Origin: Sphingopyxis sp.
GTDB lineage: Bacteria > Pseudomonadota > Alphaproteobacteria > Sphingomonadales > Sphingomonadaceae
Reading direction: 5' to 3'
DNA: 64,000 nucleotides
Assembly: GCF_016793825.1 (NCBI RefSeq)
Contig: NZ_JAEULM010000014.1
Location: forward strand, 1 to 64,000
The notes under the pieces were generated by a model. It did not search any database, had not been told where the DNA came from, and saw nothing but the letters and a program-made list of their open reading frames with translations. This document shows, piece by piece, positions 8,732-18,264 of the stretch (within the stretch, counting starts at the first letter, position 1; each line of letters opens with the position of its first letter). Made by a program: the position numbers and the translations under genes.

Positions 8732-9127
8732 TCAGGCTAAGTATCTTAATTTGCACGTAAGAGAAACTCCCTTTGTTGCGTTGCCGCCGTCCCACTCTGG
8801 AATGATGTTAACCACGTAAATCTGGGGGATTATGCCAATTTTATGAGGTTTGGGGCGCTGGGGGTTCTCATAAGAAAAATTTACTCTTCCGTGCGAGGGA
8901 GGAATATCTAGCAATATGAGAGAGTTCGCATTTCCGATTCGGGTTTGTGAAGTAGGTTGGTCTGGAGGAGTGTTAAGAACGGAAGCGGGCCGTGATTGGG
9001 CCATGGGCAAGATCGCGCACCCTGTCCGAGCGATAGGCTTCAGCTCCCACACGAGCGGCGATCGCAATCGAACTGGTGCTGGGCGTCAGTGGGCTTATAC
9101 GGGGCCTCCGATCGGAGAAGCTTGAGA
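8732..9127. other. Divergent intergenic region
   Basis: About 400 bases, AT-richer than its surroundings, between the PEP-CTERM/L,D-transpeptidase unit (minus) and the gtrA-like gene (plus). Promoters for both presumably lie here. I see no convincing gene: the frames present lack ribosome binding sites and resemble no family. GGAGAAG at 9114-9120 is the ribosome binding site of the gtrA-like gene. Confidence 0.4.
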
Positions 9128-9565
9128 ATGATGCCGGGCGATGCGCCAAAGGAGAGTCGCCTGTTGGCCCGTCTGCGTGAGCGGACACCATTGTTGGCGA
9201 CTCTGGTGCGCTTTGCGTTGGCGACGATTTCCAGCGCGACCCTCTCGTTTCTCCTGCCGCTTGTTCTTCACAGTTTTGCGGGGATTGGCGAACATGCGTC
9301 AGTCGCGATTTCCTTCGCGATCGCTTACGCTTTCAACTTCATTGCGCTGCGAAAGCTGGTTTTCGCCAGCGAGACGGGTTGGCGTCGTGATCTGGCGCTT
9401 TACGCCGTCGTCAACGCCGCCTTCCGATTCGCGGAGTTTCTGTGTTTCTCGGCGCTGCGCGCCTGGGGAATATTACCTTACGCGGCAGCGCTACTTTTTG
9501 TCCTCGGCGCGTCGACCATAGTGAAATTCTTCGCTTACCGCCGCCTCTTTGGGAATATCGGCTGA
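9128..9565 (+). CDS. GtrA-like flippase-type membrane protein
   Basis: Small four-helix membrane protein of the GtrA family (145 aa), known or proposed to flip polyprenyl-phosphate-linked sugars or to support their transfer. Visible features: LVRFALATISSATLSFLLPLVL in helix 1, SVAISFAIAYAFNFIALRKLVF with the conserved Asn-Phe and basic end of helix 2, and STIVKFFAYRRLF at the C-terminus. The start is the ATG preceded by GGAGAAG. Its 3' end overlaps a convergent GtrB-like glycosyltransferase by 75 bases. Together with that gene and the GT-C-like protein next to it, this looks like a Gtr-type glycosylation set. Confidence 0.82.
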   Translation: MMPGDAPKESRLLARLRERTPLLATLVRFALATISSATLSFLLPLVLHSFAGIGEHASVAISFAIAYAFNFIALRKLVFASETGWRRDLALYAVVNAAFRFAEFLCFSALRAWGILPYAAALLFVLGASTIVKFFAYRRLFGNIG

Positions 9566-10525
9566 ATCGGCGCCCTTCGCGGCAGCCATCATATGTTCTA
9601 TCCGCTTCACTCGCTCCAGCGTCATTTCGACGAGTTGGCGGTTGTGGCTGATGAGATCGGCCATAAGGCCAACGACGAACGTGATCGTACCAACGGTCAG
9701 CAGCGCCGAACCGACCACGAGCGACTGGATTTTTCCCTCGCCGGTCACGAACAGGTAGAAATAGAGGAAGCGCAGCATCGGAATGACGCCGATGAGGGCG
9801 ATGGCGGCGCCAATCAGCGTGAAGGTGCGAAGCGGTTGATACATGGCATACATCCGCAGCGCCGTAGAGCCCGAGCGCTCGATGAAGCGGAATGCCGACG
9901 AGAACAGCCTCGAATCGCGGGTTTTTGCATTCGTCCTGATCGGCACGCTTTCATAGGCCATCGCCTTGCGGCCGACCTGGATCAGCATTTCGATCGTATA
10001 GCTGAACGACGAAACGATATTGACCTGCATCGCGGCGGCGCGGGAGATAGCCCTGAAGCCGCTGACCGCGTCCGGGACGTCAACGGAGGAAAAGTGACGG
10101 ACGACCCAGCTGCCGAAGCGCTGGAGGAGGCGTTTTGTCCGTGAAAAATGAACGATCGATTGCGTCTGGCGGTCGCCGATCACAACGTCGGCGCGGCCCG
10201 CTAAGATGGGTTCGACAAGCTTTTCGATGTCTGCACCGCAATATTGATTGTCGCCATCGGTGTTGACGATGATGTCAGCGCCAGCGCCAAGGGCGAAATC
10301 GAGACCACGCCTGAAGCTGCGGGCAAGCCCCATGTTACGGCGGTTTCGCAGGACATGGTGCACGCCGCAGGCCGCTGCGATCTCGCTGGTGCCGTCGCTC
10401 GATCCATCGTCGATCACAAGATATTCGATCACGTCGATGCCGGGGATATGGCGCGGCAGATCGGCCACCGTGGGTCCGATGGTGTCGGCTTCGTTGAAGC
10501 ATGGAATCTGGATAATGAGTTTCAT
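9491..10525 (-). CDS. GtrB/DPM-like polyprenyl-phosphate glycosyltransferase
   Basis: GT2 family enzyme of the dolichol-phosphate-mannose synthase type, transferring sugar from a nucleotide donor to polyprenyl phosphate. The domain begins IIQIPCFNEADTIG, with YLVIDDGSSDGTSE, NMGLARSFRRGLDFAL and NTDGDNQY carrying the metal-binding DxD. Two C-terminal transmembrane helices (about 235-260 and 275-300) are followed by a charged tail, as in GtrB/ArnC. It overlaps the GT-C-like gene upstream by 4 bases and the convergent gtrA-like gene by 75 bases. The sugar cannot be predicted. Confidence 0.87.
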   Translation of the reverse strand: MKLIIQIPCFNEADTIGPTVADLPRHIPGIDVIEYLVIDDGSSDGTSEIAAACGVHHVLRNRRNMGLARSFRRGLDFALGAGADIIVNTDGDNQYCGADIEKLVEPILAGRADVVIGDRQTQSIVHFSRTKRLLQRFGSWVVRHFSSVDVPDAVSGFRAISRAAAMQVNIVSSFSYTIEMLIQVGRKAMAYESVPIRTNAKTRDSRLFSSAFRFIERSGSTALRMYAMYQPLRTFTLIGAAIALIGVIPMLRFLYFYLFVTGEGKIQSLVVGSALLTVGTITFVVGLMADLISHNRQLVEMTLERVKRIEHMMAAAKGADSADIPKEAAVSEEFHYGRRAEDKK

Positions 10526-12033
10526 GGCGCGGCCGTTTCTCCGGTCGGAATGAAGCGAGTGAGGCGAAATTGAAAGCCGGATGCGCCGAGCGCGGCAACG
10601 ACCAGCGGCAAAAGCCAGATGATACGCATCAGATAGCGTGCGTGTGGGGTCGATAGAGCTCCGCAGATCACAACATTCGCCGCGACGGCGAGGACCAGAA
10701 GGAATGTGGCGGTGATGACGGGTGAGCGCCAGGTTTTGCGGCGCACAGCCTGGATGATCGCAATCGTGATGATCAGCAACGATGCGATTGTCGTTGCGAT
10801 CGATAGAATGACCGTCGGGGCGATGGGAACCGATCCGCGGTAGGCCGCCGATTGTTCAACCCAGCGAAACGTTGCATCAGGGAGATGAAGCCGCGCACCT
10901 TCGCGATGAATCGGGATGTAGTTGAAATGATCAAGGTCGAATTCGACGGTCTGCTTTGCGATTGAGCCAGCCATCGAACCGATAACCTCGAGTGGGCGAT
11001 CTTTCAGCACGGCAATATAGAAAGCAGTGTCCTGCCGGCCCAGCGCGCGTTTGACGGGATCCGATACCGTGCTGAAGACCCCGTCGCGCGGGTCCTCGCT
11101 CCAAAGGAGTGTGTCGCTTCCTTTTGGCATTCGATCCAGATAGCGGCACAGGACGAAGTGGCCTTCGCCGCAGTGCGTCTTCAGATAGGCATAACCCGGA
11201 CCATCGGCGATCAGTCGCGCCGACATGAACGGCGGCGATATCGGCGGCGCGCCAAGCGTTTGCGTCACAGCCGCCGAGAAAAGCATCTGTCCACCAGCCG
11301 CAAGCAACATCAGCACCGCAGGCAGGACGATGACCCGGGTCCACGACGCCTTACTTCCTATGGTCAAAAGAAGCGCGGCCGCACCAATAGCGACAGTCAG
11401 CAAGATATGAGATGTGTGGAAAAGAATGGCAGCGCTGGCGAGGGCGACAAGAAACGCCCGCGCGATACGAGTATATCGATCCCAGAAGGCAAGCAGCGCG
11501 ACCAAGGCTACCGCCAGCAGTCCGGTAAAGGCGTCAGGCATCAATCGCGAAAGGAAAAAGGGGAGCGGGGTCAGGGTGCCAATCGCAAGCAGCCCCCCCC
11601 AGATCCATCGCCCTCGGTGACTCGGGTCGCTTGATTGCGAGGCCCCGAACAGGAACAAGCCGACGGCGGTCACCGCAATAGCAGACTGGATGAACACCGG
11701 GCCGTATTTCCCGAATGCGAAGCCGCCGTAGAGTAACGCCCCATAATAGATCGACCGACCGGTGAGCACGGTTCGGGTCGACCGGATCGGGGTCGATCCG
11801 GCGTTGCCGCCATCCGCTGTCGCGGCGGTTCCTTCTCGACCGTCGGTCAAGATCAGGCGATCGGACCATTCGGACCGAACGCCGGTCAGCGAAACGACGG
11901 CAGCGTCTGCGGACCGGATATAATGACTACTATCCGGAAAGAAGAACGGGCCACCATTCCACAGGGCGGGCCAAGAATAAAGCAGGACCATGGCCAGCCA
12001 TAACCCTATCCTTGTCGGCGATCGCAAGATCAT
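10522..12033 (-). CDS. Polytopic membrane protein, GT-C glycosyltransferase-like
   Basis: Protein of 503 aa with about eleven hydrophobic helices. The first periplasmic loop contains PFFFPDSSHYIRSAD, with an acidic residue placed where GT-C enzymes such as ArnT and mannosyltransferases keep their catalytic Asp. A large soluble loop lies between about 265 and 400. It is coupled to the GtrB-like gene by a 4-base overlap, which supports a role as acceptor-specific transferase using the polyprenyl-linked sugar made by GtrB. Family assignment is by topology and context only; it could be an uncharacterised membrane protein. Confidence 0.68.
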   Translation of the reverse strand: MILRSPTRIGLWLAMVLLYSWPALWNGGPFFFPDSSHYIRSADAAVVSLTGVRSEWSDRLILTDGREGTAATADGGNAGSTPIRSTRTVLTGRSIYYGALLYGGFAFGKYGPVFIQSAIAVTAVGLFLFGASQSSDPSHRGRWIWGGLLAIGTLTPLPFFLSRLMPDAFTGLLAVALVALLAFWDRYTRIARAFLVALASAAILFHTSHILLTVAIGAAALLLTIGSKASWTRVIVLPAVLMLLAAGGQMLFSAAVTQTLGAPPISPPFMSARLIADGPGYAYLKTHCGEGHFVLCRYLDRMPKGSDTLLWSEDPRDGVFSTVSDPVKRALGRQDTAFYIAVLKDRPLEVIGSMAGSIAKQTVEFDLDHFNYIPIHREGARLHLPDATFRWVEQSAAYRGSVPIAPTVILSIATTIASLLIITIAIIQAVRRKTWRSPVITATFLLVLAVAANVVICGALSTPHARYLMRIIWLLPLVVAALGASGFQFRLTRFIPTGETAAP

Positions 12034-12498
12034 CTCTCCAACTCGCAGAAAAGGCGTTCGAATCCACGACTGCCATTATCGCTGTATGTCAGCGAATCTT
12101 GAAGGTCTACCGATTGAGGCAAGGGCGTTGTCTCGTTTTGAACCTACGAAGCTTCGGATAATCGACCCACCTCCCGCTTGGCTTTCGCAGTGCGACCCGT
12201 CAAGTCCGGGTGTCCGTTTTCTGGCAAAGGCAAAGCGGCGGCAATCCGCACCAACGTTCGATCGTGGTTTGTCCGTCTTTGCGAATTTGGACATCTTCGA
12301 TTTATGCACGGCACAGCCGTCATCTGATATGCGGGGGCAGTGAGATAGACCGATTTGCGTCTCGACGCGCCTTCAGAAAAGCAGTTGGAAACGGTTTGGC
12401 ATCTATGGTCCCCTTTGGCAGGGCGAGTTGATTGCCTCCGCTCCGCCTGCGATGGAACCACAGGCGGATGCTTTCCTCCTGACTTGAATGGATACCGA
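12034..12498. other. Divergent intergenic region, no gene seen
   Basis: About 465 bases between the GT-C-like gene (minus) and a GT4 glycosyltransferase (plus). Several short frames exist on both strands, but none has a ribosome binding site or a family-like sequence. Promoters for both flanking units are expected here; I cannot place them. Confidence 0.4.
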
Positions 12499-13581
12499 AT
12501 GAGATTGCTTTTCGCCTTGCCCGGATTTCATCGCTTTGACCGGGGAGCCGAAGTGGCGCTTCTTTCGGTCGCGGAGGAGCTTGCGAGGGAAGGGCATTCG
12601 GTAACCGTGATGGGATCGGGCGAGGCCCGGACGGATACGTCATACGCCTTCAGGCACGTATCGTCCGCGCGGCGCGAGCGATTCGAGAAATTCCCCTTTT
12701 TTCCGCCGCTGCGGAGCGAGACGGCGTGGGAGGACATGACGTTCGCGGCGAATCTTCTTCGCGCCTATCGGCCGGCAGATTTCGATGCGGTTGTCACCTG
12801 CTCCTTTCCCTTCACGCACTGGGCGCTCCGTCGCCCTTCGCGCACCAATCCGCTCCAGATTTTCGTGACTCAGAATGGCGACTGGCCTGCATTTTCCGAC
12901 AATTCGGAATATCGCACCTTTGCGTGCGACGGGCTGGTGTGCACCAATCCCGACTATCTTGAGCGAAACAGCAAGCGCTGGGCCTCGGCCCTCATACCCA
13001 ACGGCGTCGACCTTGCGCGGTTTCGCGTCGGAGAGGACGAGCGCGAGCGTCTTGGCCTTCCTGTCGACAAGCCGATCGTGTTGATGGTCAGCGCCTATAT
13101 TCCGACGAAGCGCGTCGTCGACGGCATCCGGGCAGTATCCCGCCTGGACGATGCGTATCTTGTGGTGGCAGGCGACGGCCCGCTTCGCGACGACGCCGAG
13201 GCTCTTGCCGCGGATCTGCTTCCCGGACGCTATCGCAGAATCAGCCTGCCGGCCACCGAAATGCCGTCGCTCTATCGGTCAGCCGATGCATTCCTCCATC
13301 TGTCGTTGCTCGAATCCTTCGGTAACGTCTTTCTGGAGGCATGGGCCAGCGGCCTGCCGATCATCGGTCACGACAGCGACCGGCTCCGCTGGATTCTTGG
13401 CAAGAACTCCGACTATCTTTGCGATACGGAAGATTCGGTGCGGCTGGAAACGGCGATCGGCGCCGCGCTTGCAACCGGACGCCAGCGACAGGGTGCCGCC
13501 GCCGGAATCGAACGCTTCGCCTGGCCGACGATCGCCAGTCAGTATCGCGAGTTCATCGCCGGCTTGATCGCGGCGCGCTGA
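12499..13581 (+). CDS. GT4 glycosyltransferase (GT-B fold)
   Basis: Glycosyltransferase group 1 protein of 360 aa. The N-domain starts MRLLFALPGFHRFDRGAEVALLSVAEELA, a typical Rossmann half with a Gly-rich acceptor loop. The C-domain has LMVSAYIPTKRVVDGIRAV, VVAGDGPLRDDAE and the E-x7-E region SLLESFGNVFLEAWASGLPII, which holds the nucleotide sugar. I start at the Met that opens the first beta strand; a longer frame from 12355 adds unlike sequence. No signal peptide, so it acts on the cytosolic side. Convergent with the epimerase gene, with which it abuts directly. Sugar specificity unknown; presumably an EPS chain enzyme. Confidence 0.88.
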   Translation: MRLLFALPGFHRFDRGAEVALLSVAEELAREGHSVTVMGSGEARTDTSYAFRHVSSARRERFEKFPFFPPLRSETAWEDMTFAANLLRAYRPADFDAVVTCSFPFTHWALRRPSRTNPLQIFVTQNGDWPAFSDNSEYRTFACDGLVCTNPDYLERNSKRWASALIPNGVDLARFRVGEDERERLGLPVDKPIVLMVSAYIPTKRVVDGIRAVSRLDDAYLVVAGDGPLRDDAEALAADLLPGRYRRISLPATEMPSLYRSADAFLHLSLLESFGNVFLEAWASGLPIIGHDSDRLRWILGKNSDYLCDTEDSVRLETAIGAALATGRQRQGAAAGIERFAWPTIASQYREFIAGLIAAR

Positions 13582-14538
13582 TCAGTTGCCGAGAGCCCGG
13601 AAGTAGGCGATCGTCTTTTCCAGGCCTTCGCGCAGCTTGATCTTCGGTTCCCAGCCGAGTTCGGCGCGCGCCAGCGAAATGTCGGGGCGACGCTGCGTCG
13701 GGTCGTCTGAGGGTAGCGGGTGCTGAACCAGATTCGATCGCGCGCCCGTCAGTTCGATCACCAGTTCGGCGAGCTCGCGGATCGTGAACTCGACCGGATT
13801 GCCGAGGTTGACCGGCCCCGTGAACCCTTCGCGTGAATCCATCAAACGGAGCAGCGATTCCACCAGGTCGTCGACATAGCAGAAGCTGCGCGTCTGCGAC
13901 CCGTCGCCATAGATGGTGATGTCCTCGCCACGCAGCGCCTGCATGACGAAGTTCGATACCACGCGCCCATCGGCGGGGTGCATGCGAGGACCATAGGTGT
14001 TGAAGATGCGCGCGACCTTCACGTCGATGCCATGTTGTCGGTGATAGTCGAAGAAGAGCGTTTCGGCGCAGCGCTTGCCTTCATCATAGCAGCTGCGCAG
14101 GCCGATCGGGTTGACATTTCCCCAATAGCTTTCGGTCTGTGGATGCTGCGTCGGATCGCCGTAAACTTCGCTTGTCGAGGCCTGAAGGATCGGCACCTTG
14201 GTCCGTTTGGCCAATCCCAGCATGTTGATCGCGCCGATGACGGAGACCTTTGTCGTCTGAACCGGATCGTGCTGATAGTGGATCGGCGATGCGGGGCAGG
14301 CGAGATTGAAGATCGCATCGACCTCGACGAACAGCGGCAGGCAGATATCATGGCGGAGGAATTCGAAACGCGGATGCGGCAGCAGGTGCGCGATGTTCGC
14401 CTTGGCACCCGTAAACAGATTGTCGACGCACAGAACCTCGTCGCCGCGCTCGATAAGGCGGTCGATCAGGTGTGAACCGACAAACCCCGCGCCGCCGGTC
14501 ACAAGCACCCTGCGGGCCATGGAATATTCACGCGCCAT
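13582..14538 (-). CDS. UDP-glucuronate decarboxylase (UDP-xylose synthase)-like epimerase
   Basis: Extended short-chain dehydrogenase of 318 aa. [18 protein letters not shown] binds [13 protein letters not shown] and TSEVYGDP are typical of UDP-glucuronate decarboxylases, YDEGKRCAE supplies the catalytic Tyr-x3-Lys, and [21 protein letters not shown] matches the family's substrate region. The reaction expected is UDP-glucuronate to UDP-xylose plus CO2. The start has GGGGGAAAG about seven bases upstream; a later Met six codons in is possible. Set within the EPS locus, it suggests xylose (or a derived pentose) in the polymer. A related 4,6-dehydratase or epimerase cannot be wholly excluded. Confidence 0.85.
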   Translation of the reverse strand: MAREYSMARRVLVTGGAGFVGSHLIDRLIERGDEVLCVDNLFTGAKANIAHLLPHPRFEFLRHDICLPLFVEVDAIFNLACPASPIHYQHDPVQTTKVSVIGAINMLGLAKRTKVPILQASTSEVYGDPTQHPQTESYWGNVNPIGLRSCYDEGKRCAETLFFDYHRQHGIDVKVARIFNTYGPRMHPADGRVVSNFVMQALRGEDITIYGDGSQTRSFCYVDDLVESLLRLMDSREGFTGPVNLGNPVEFTIRELAELVIELTGARSNLVQHPLPSDDPTQRRPDISLARAELGWEPKIKLREGLEKTIAYFRALGN

Positions 14539-14680
14539 TGAAATCTTTCCCCCAATTGGAGGTTGCTCTCTATCCAGCCGCTTTGTGATTGCATAGGCCG
14601 GAGCAACCAAAGTCGCACTTTGGTACAGGCAAGCGCGCAAAGCTTGCCGCGCGACGAAGATCGATTAAACGCGGGGCGGC

Positions 14681-15850
14681 ATGTTGGGAATCCTCGCCTG
14701 GTTGATCGTGACGCCGTTTGTCGTGGCGCTTGCCTATCTTGCCATCGAGCTTGCTTCCGGTCTTGCCTCGCTCCGGGCCCCTTCGGAGGCAGGCGGCTCC
14801 GTGTCCTTTGCCATCCTGATTCCCGCGCATGACGAGGCGGCCGGCATTTCGGACACCATTGTCGCTCTTCGTGAAGCAGCGCCGACGGCGCGGCTCTTGG
14901 TTGTGGCCGACAATTGCGGCGACGCCACTGCCGCGCTTGCTCGGGCCGCCGGTGCCGAGGTCATCGAGCGTCAGGACGCCGAGCATCGCGGCAAAGGTTT
15001 TGCGCTCGCATTCGGCCGGGATCATCTTGCGCTCGATCCGCCTGAGGCCGTGCTGATTCTCGACGCCGACTGCCGGATTGCCAAGGACGGGGCCGAGCGT
15101 CTGGCCGCCGGTGCGCTGGAATCGGGCGCGCCGGTCCAGGCTGCCAATCTGCTCGTCGCGCCTCGCGGGGCATCGCCGCTCGTGTCCATTTCCAATTTTG
15201 CCATGTTCATCAAGAATTTGGTGCGTGCGCGCGGTTTGATGCGGATCGGTGGCGGGGCGCTGCTGTTTGGCACCGGCATGGCCTTTCCGTGGGCGCTATT
15301 CAGGCATATTCCGCTCGCGACAGCCAATATGGTGGAGGACCTCGATCTCGGGATAGGGCTTGCGCGTGATGGGATCCGGGTCCGGCTCGACGATGCGGTG
15401 CTCGTGACGAGCCCTGCTGCCGGGCTGGACGCGGGGCGGGGACAGCGCAGCCGGTGGGAGCATGGTTTTATTCAGACCGCCGCTCGGCAGGCCTGGCCGT
15501 TGGTTGCGAAGGCGGTCGTGCATCGGTCGCGGCACCTGGCGGCGCTCGGCGCGCATCTGCTGATACCGCCGCTCGCGCTCTTGATGGCCCTTGCGACGCT
15601 GGCGCTCGCGTTCGCGGCGGCGCTTGGCCTTTGGTCCGGGAACGCCATGCCTGTGCTGGTGCTCGGCACATTGTTCCTCGTCGTCATCCTACTGCTTTTC
15701 GCGGCCTGGTGGCGCGGTGCACGCGCGATCCTGCCGTTCCGCGATCTTGTTCGGGCGCCTCTCTATATCTTGTGGAAGATACCGATCTATCTTGCCTTTT
15801 TCAGGCGTCGTCAGACGGTTTGGAACCGGACCGAGCGCGATCCGCGTTAA
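14681..15850 (+). CDS. GT2 membrane glycosyltransferase
   Basis: Processive-type GT2 enzyme of 389 aa with an N-terminal membrane helix (residues 3-27), a GT-A domain (FAILIPAHDEAAGISDTI, VVADNCGDATA, ILDADCRI with the DxD metal site, EDLDLGIGLARDG as the general-base region, QRSRWEHG as the acceptor-binding motif), and two to three C-terminal helices. The order is that of hyaluronan or cellulose synthase-like transferases. Convergent with the WecB/TagA gene, overlapping it by 50 bases. Likely role: sugar addition to the lipid-linked EPS repeat at the inner membrane; donor unknown. Confidence 0.87.
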   Translation: MLGILAWLIVTPFVVALAYLAIELASGLASLRAPSEAGGSVSFAILIPAHDEAAGISDTIVALREAAPTARLLVVADNCGDATAALARAAGAEVIERQDAEHRGKGFALAFGRDHLALDPPEAVLILDADCRIAKDGAERLAAGALESGAPVQAANLLVAPRGASPLVSISNFAMFIKNLVRARGLMRIGGGALLFGTGMAFPWALFRHIPLATANMVEDLDLGIGLARDGIRVRLDDAVLVTSPAAGLDAGRGQRSRWEHGFIQTAARQAWPLVAKAVVHRSRHLAALGAHLLIPPLALLMALATLALAFAAALGLWSGNAMPVLVLGTLFLVVILLLFAAWWRGARAILPFRDLVRAPLYILWKIPIYLAFFRRRQTVWNRTERDPR

Positions 15851-16592
15851 GCGTCCGCCAACGCCACCAGATCGGGAATATGGCTGGACCATCGACTAGA
15901 TAGCGCCGCCACAGCCGCCGGGGTTCGCTGACCAGCCGAAACAACCATTCGAGACCGGCGCGCTGCATCCATCGCGGGGCGCGCTGCTTCGCGCCGGTCA
16001 GGAACTCCAGCGATGCGCCGATGCACAGGGCGATACCGCGCGAACGGCCGCGCGCCGCGATCTCTCCGCAGACGATCTCGCTTTGCGGTGCACCAATCGC
16101 AAACAATATGACATCCGCCTGCATCGCTTCGACGAATACGGCGATCGCATCGCGCGCTTCCGGATCGCGCCGAACCCCCATCGGAGGTATGTGGAAGGTC
16201 CAGGCGAAGCGGGGGTAGAGCGCTTCGAGGTTTCGGTGCAATTCGCTGTCGCCACCGATAACGGCGACCCGGCAATCGGGTAACTCACCGCACAAGAGGT
16301 CGCGCGTCACATCGCTGCCCGGAACCGCAGCGAGCGATATTCCCGAGAATGCGGCAAGGCGTGCGATGATCCGGCTGTCGCAAATACAGAGCGCTGCGGC
16401 GTCGTAAATCCGGATGATCTCAGGGTCCGGAGATCGATGGAGCTGCACGATATGGTCCACGTTGGGCGTGACGACATAGGAAAAGGACGACGAGCGGGCG
16501 AGGGCGACGACCGAACGGCGCACCGCAGCCGCGTCGAGAGCGTCGAAGTGCAGCCCCAGAAAATCGATACGGTCCGGTGCGGCGACCCTCAT
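15801..16592 (-). CDS. WecB/TagA/CpsF family glycosyltransferase (GT26)
   Basis: Peripheral membrane transferase that adds a sugar (often ManNAc(A), or Glc in EPS systems) to a polyprenyl-diphosphate-linked acceptor. Motifs: SYVVTPNVDHIVQLHRSPD with the catalytic-region Thr-Pro-Asn, ICDSRIIARLAAFSGI, VAVIGGDSELHRNLEALYP, ILFAIGAPQSEIVCGEI, IGASLEFLTGAKQRAPRWMQRAGLEW. The tail is basic and aromatic, the usual membrane tether. The start overlaps the stop of the upstream TPR gene by 4 bases (ATGA); longer starts read through Arg-rich antisense sequence. 263 aa is normal. Overlaps the convergent GT2 gene by 50 bases. Confidence 0.88.
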   Translation of the reverse strand: MRVAAPDRIDFLGLHFDALDAAAVRRSVVALARSSSFSYVVTPNVDHIVQLHRSPDPEIIRIYDAAALCICDSRIIARLAAFSGISLAAVPGSDVTRDLLCGELPDCRVAVIGGDSELHRNLEALYPRFAWTFHIPPMGVRRDPEARDAIAVFVEAMQADVILFAIGAPQSEIVCGEIAARGRSRGIALCIGASLEFLTGAKQRAPRWMQRAGLEWLFRLVSEPRRLWRRYLVDGPAIFPIWWRWRTLNADRARSGSKPSDDA

Positions 16593-18193
16593 CGCGTGAC
16601 GATGCGGCCGAACAGGCCGTTCGGGGGGAGCTGCCCCGGCAGGAGGTCGATCCCATAGCTGCGCGCCGCGACGGCAAGTCCTCGCTGCGCGTCGGCGACA
16701 CATTTCGCATCGTTCCGCGTGCAGGCTCCTGCATAGAGCCGCCATCCGCTCATCAACGCGGGAGCATCGTGGGTGAGGCGGCGGCCGATCGCGACTGCCT
16801 CGCGTCCCTGGCCGTTCGCTTCCAGCCAGCCGATCGCGGCGGCGGCGATCGTCGAATTCTGACGGTTGGCCGCGATACCCTGGCGCCACATCCGCTGGGC
16901 ATTTTCCAGATCGCCACGCCGCGAATAGCTTGTCGCGGCCAGTCGCCAGCCCCGAATCTGGCCGGGGCACTGGCTGACCGCTTCCTGCGCCGATCGCAAG
17001 GCGCCCTGCAAATTCCCATTATGCAGGCGCACCTCGGATCGTACGGTAAGGGCGAGGCAGTGTGTTGCATCCTCGCTCAGGACGCTGTTCGCCAGTTCGA
17101 GTGCTTTTGGCCAATCCTTCTGCTCGAGCGCCGCGCCCGCGTCGAGCGCCACCCTGTCGGCCCCGCGCAGGCTCGTAGCCGCAGAAGTGGCTTTCGCAAT
17201 TTGCCCGTTTTCCAGGAAATATCCGGCGACCGCAGTGCGGGTGGCGGATGATCCTTCGCTGACAATTCGACGAAGAAGCACATCATCAGGACCACTTGGG
17301 CTATATTCTTGCCACAGATTGAGAATAACCGGAACCTGATCCCTGGCAAGCTTGGGATTGGCCAGCAGCGCGGCGGTAATCGCGAGACCGTCCGCGGGGC
17401 GCCCGTCCTTGAAGGCGAAATTCGCCTCGTCGACGCGGACGGCGTCATTGTCTGGCGCCAGACCGCGAAGCTTGGCGAACTCCGCGCGCATCCCATCGGC
17501 ATTGTCGAGCGCGCGATAAATTTCCAGCCGCGTCAACGCAATGCCAACCGTGGCCGGGTGCGCTGCCGTAAACTGGTCGAGCGCCGCGAGAGCGACCTGC
17601 GACTGTCCTTTCCGGAAAATGGCGCGCGCCTTTAGAATCGCGCCGCCTTCATTCGCCGGATCGATCGCAAGAATCTTGTCGGCGTAGCCATCGGCCTCAT
17701 CGAACCGGCTGCGAACGATCGAATGCAGTCCGCGCGTGAGGAGCGCGGAGAGGTCATTGGGAGCAAGCGAGAGGATGGTATCGGTCGCATCGAGCGATTC
17801 GCGCAAATGCCCCGTCTGCAACCCCAGCTGCGAGACTGCCTGCAGCGCTTCCATATTGCTCGGATCGAGGGCCAGCGCGTCATTATAAGCGTCATAAGCC
17901 TGAGGAATCGCGTTCACGGCATATTCAATGCGTGCCCTAAGTATATGATATTGCGGTTCATCATCCTGTTCGGAGATGGCCTCCTTGATCGCCATCCTGG
18001 CCTCTGCGAACCGGCGCTGTTCGAAAAGGGATTGCGCGCGCGTCGCATCCGCCGCAGCGGCTGCCTCGGACCGCGAACAGGCCGACAAGGTCGGGGTCGC
18101 CAGCAGGGCCGCGGCGAGCGCGAACAGGACGCCCGGCCGGAACGCGCGTGCCCGAAGTGCAAGTTCAGGGTTAACATTGTAGCCAAACACCAT
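16589..18193 (-). CDS. Tetratricopeptide repeat lipoprotein
   Basis: Protein of 534 aa with a short basic N-terminus, a hydrophobic signal and lipobox LSAC, so probably an envelope lipoprotein. The rest is repeated helix pairs of the TPR type, for example AQSLFEQRRFAEARMAIKEAI, AYDAYNDALALDPSNMEAL and DEADGYADKILAIDPANEG, roughly eight or more units. Large TPR lipoproteins accompany exosortase/EPS loci and EPS exporters in other bacteria, where they scaffold the machinery. Divergent from the Wza-like gene with a 71-bp promoter region, and coupled to the WecB/TagA gene. The internal start is chosen because it precedes the signal and follows AAGGCG. Confidence 0.82.
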   Translation of the reverse strand: MVFGYNVNPELALRARAFRPGVLFALAAALLATPTLSACSRSEAAAAADATRAQSLFEQRRFAEARMAIKEAISEQDDEPQYHILRARIEYAVNAIPQAYDAYNDALALDPSNMEALQAVSQLGLQTGHLRESLDATDTILSLAPNDLSALLTRGLHSIVRSRFDEADGYADKILAIDPANEGGAILKARAIFRKGQSQVALAALDQFTAAHPATVGIALTRLEIYRALDNADGMRAEFAKLRGLAPDNDAVRVDEANFAFKDGRPADGLAITAALLANPKLARDQVPVILNLWQEYSPSGPDDVLLRRIVSEGSSATRTAVAGYFLENGQIAKATSAATSLRGADRVALDAGAALEQKDWPKALELANSVLSEDATHCLALTVRSEVRLHNGNLQGALRSAQEAVSQCPGQIRGWRLAATSYSRRGDLENAQRMWRQGIAANRQNSTIAAAAIGWLEANGQGREAVAIGRRLTHDAPALMSGWRLYAGACTRNDAKCVADAQRGLAVAARSYGIDLLPGQLPPNGLFGRIVTR

Positions 18194-18264
18194 GCAGCGC
18201 CTTATAATGTTGCAAGCTTTTATGTCGACCGCCCACGCTGAGCGTTTACAAGGTAATTTTCCGA

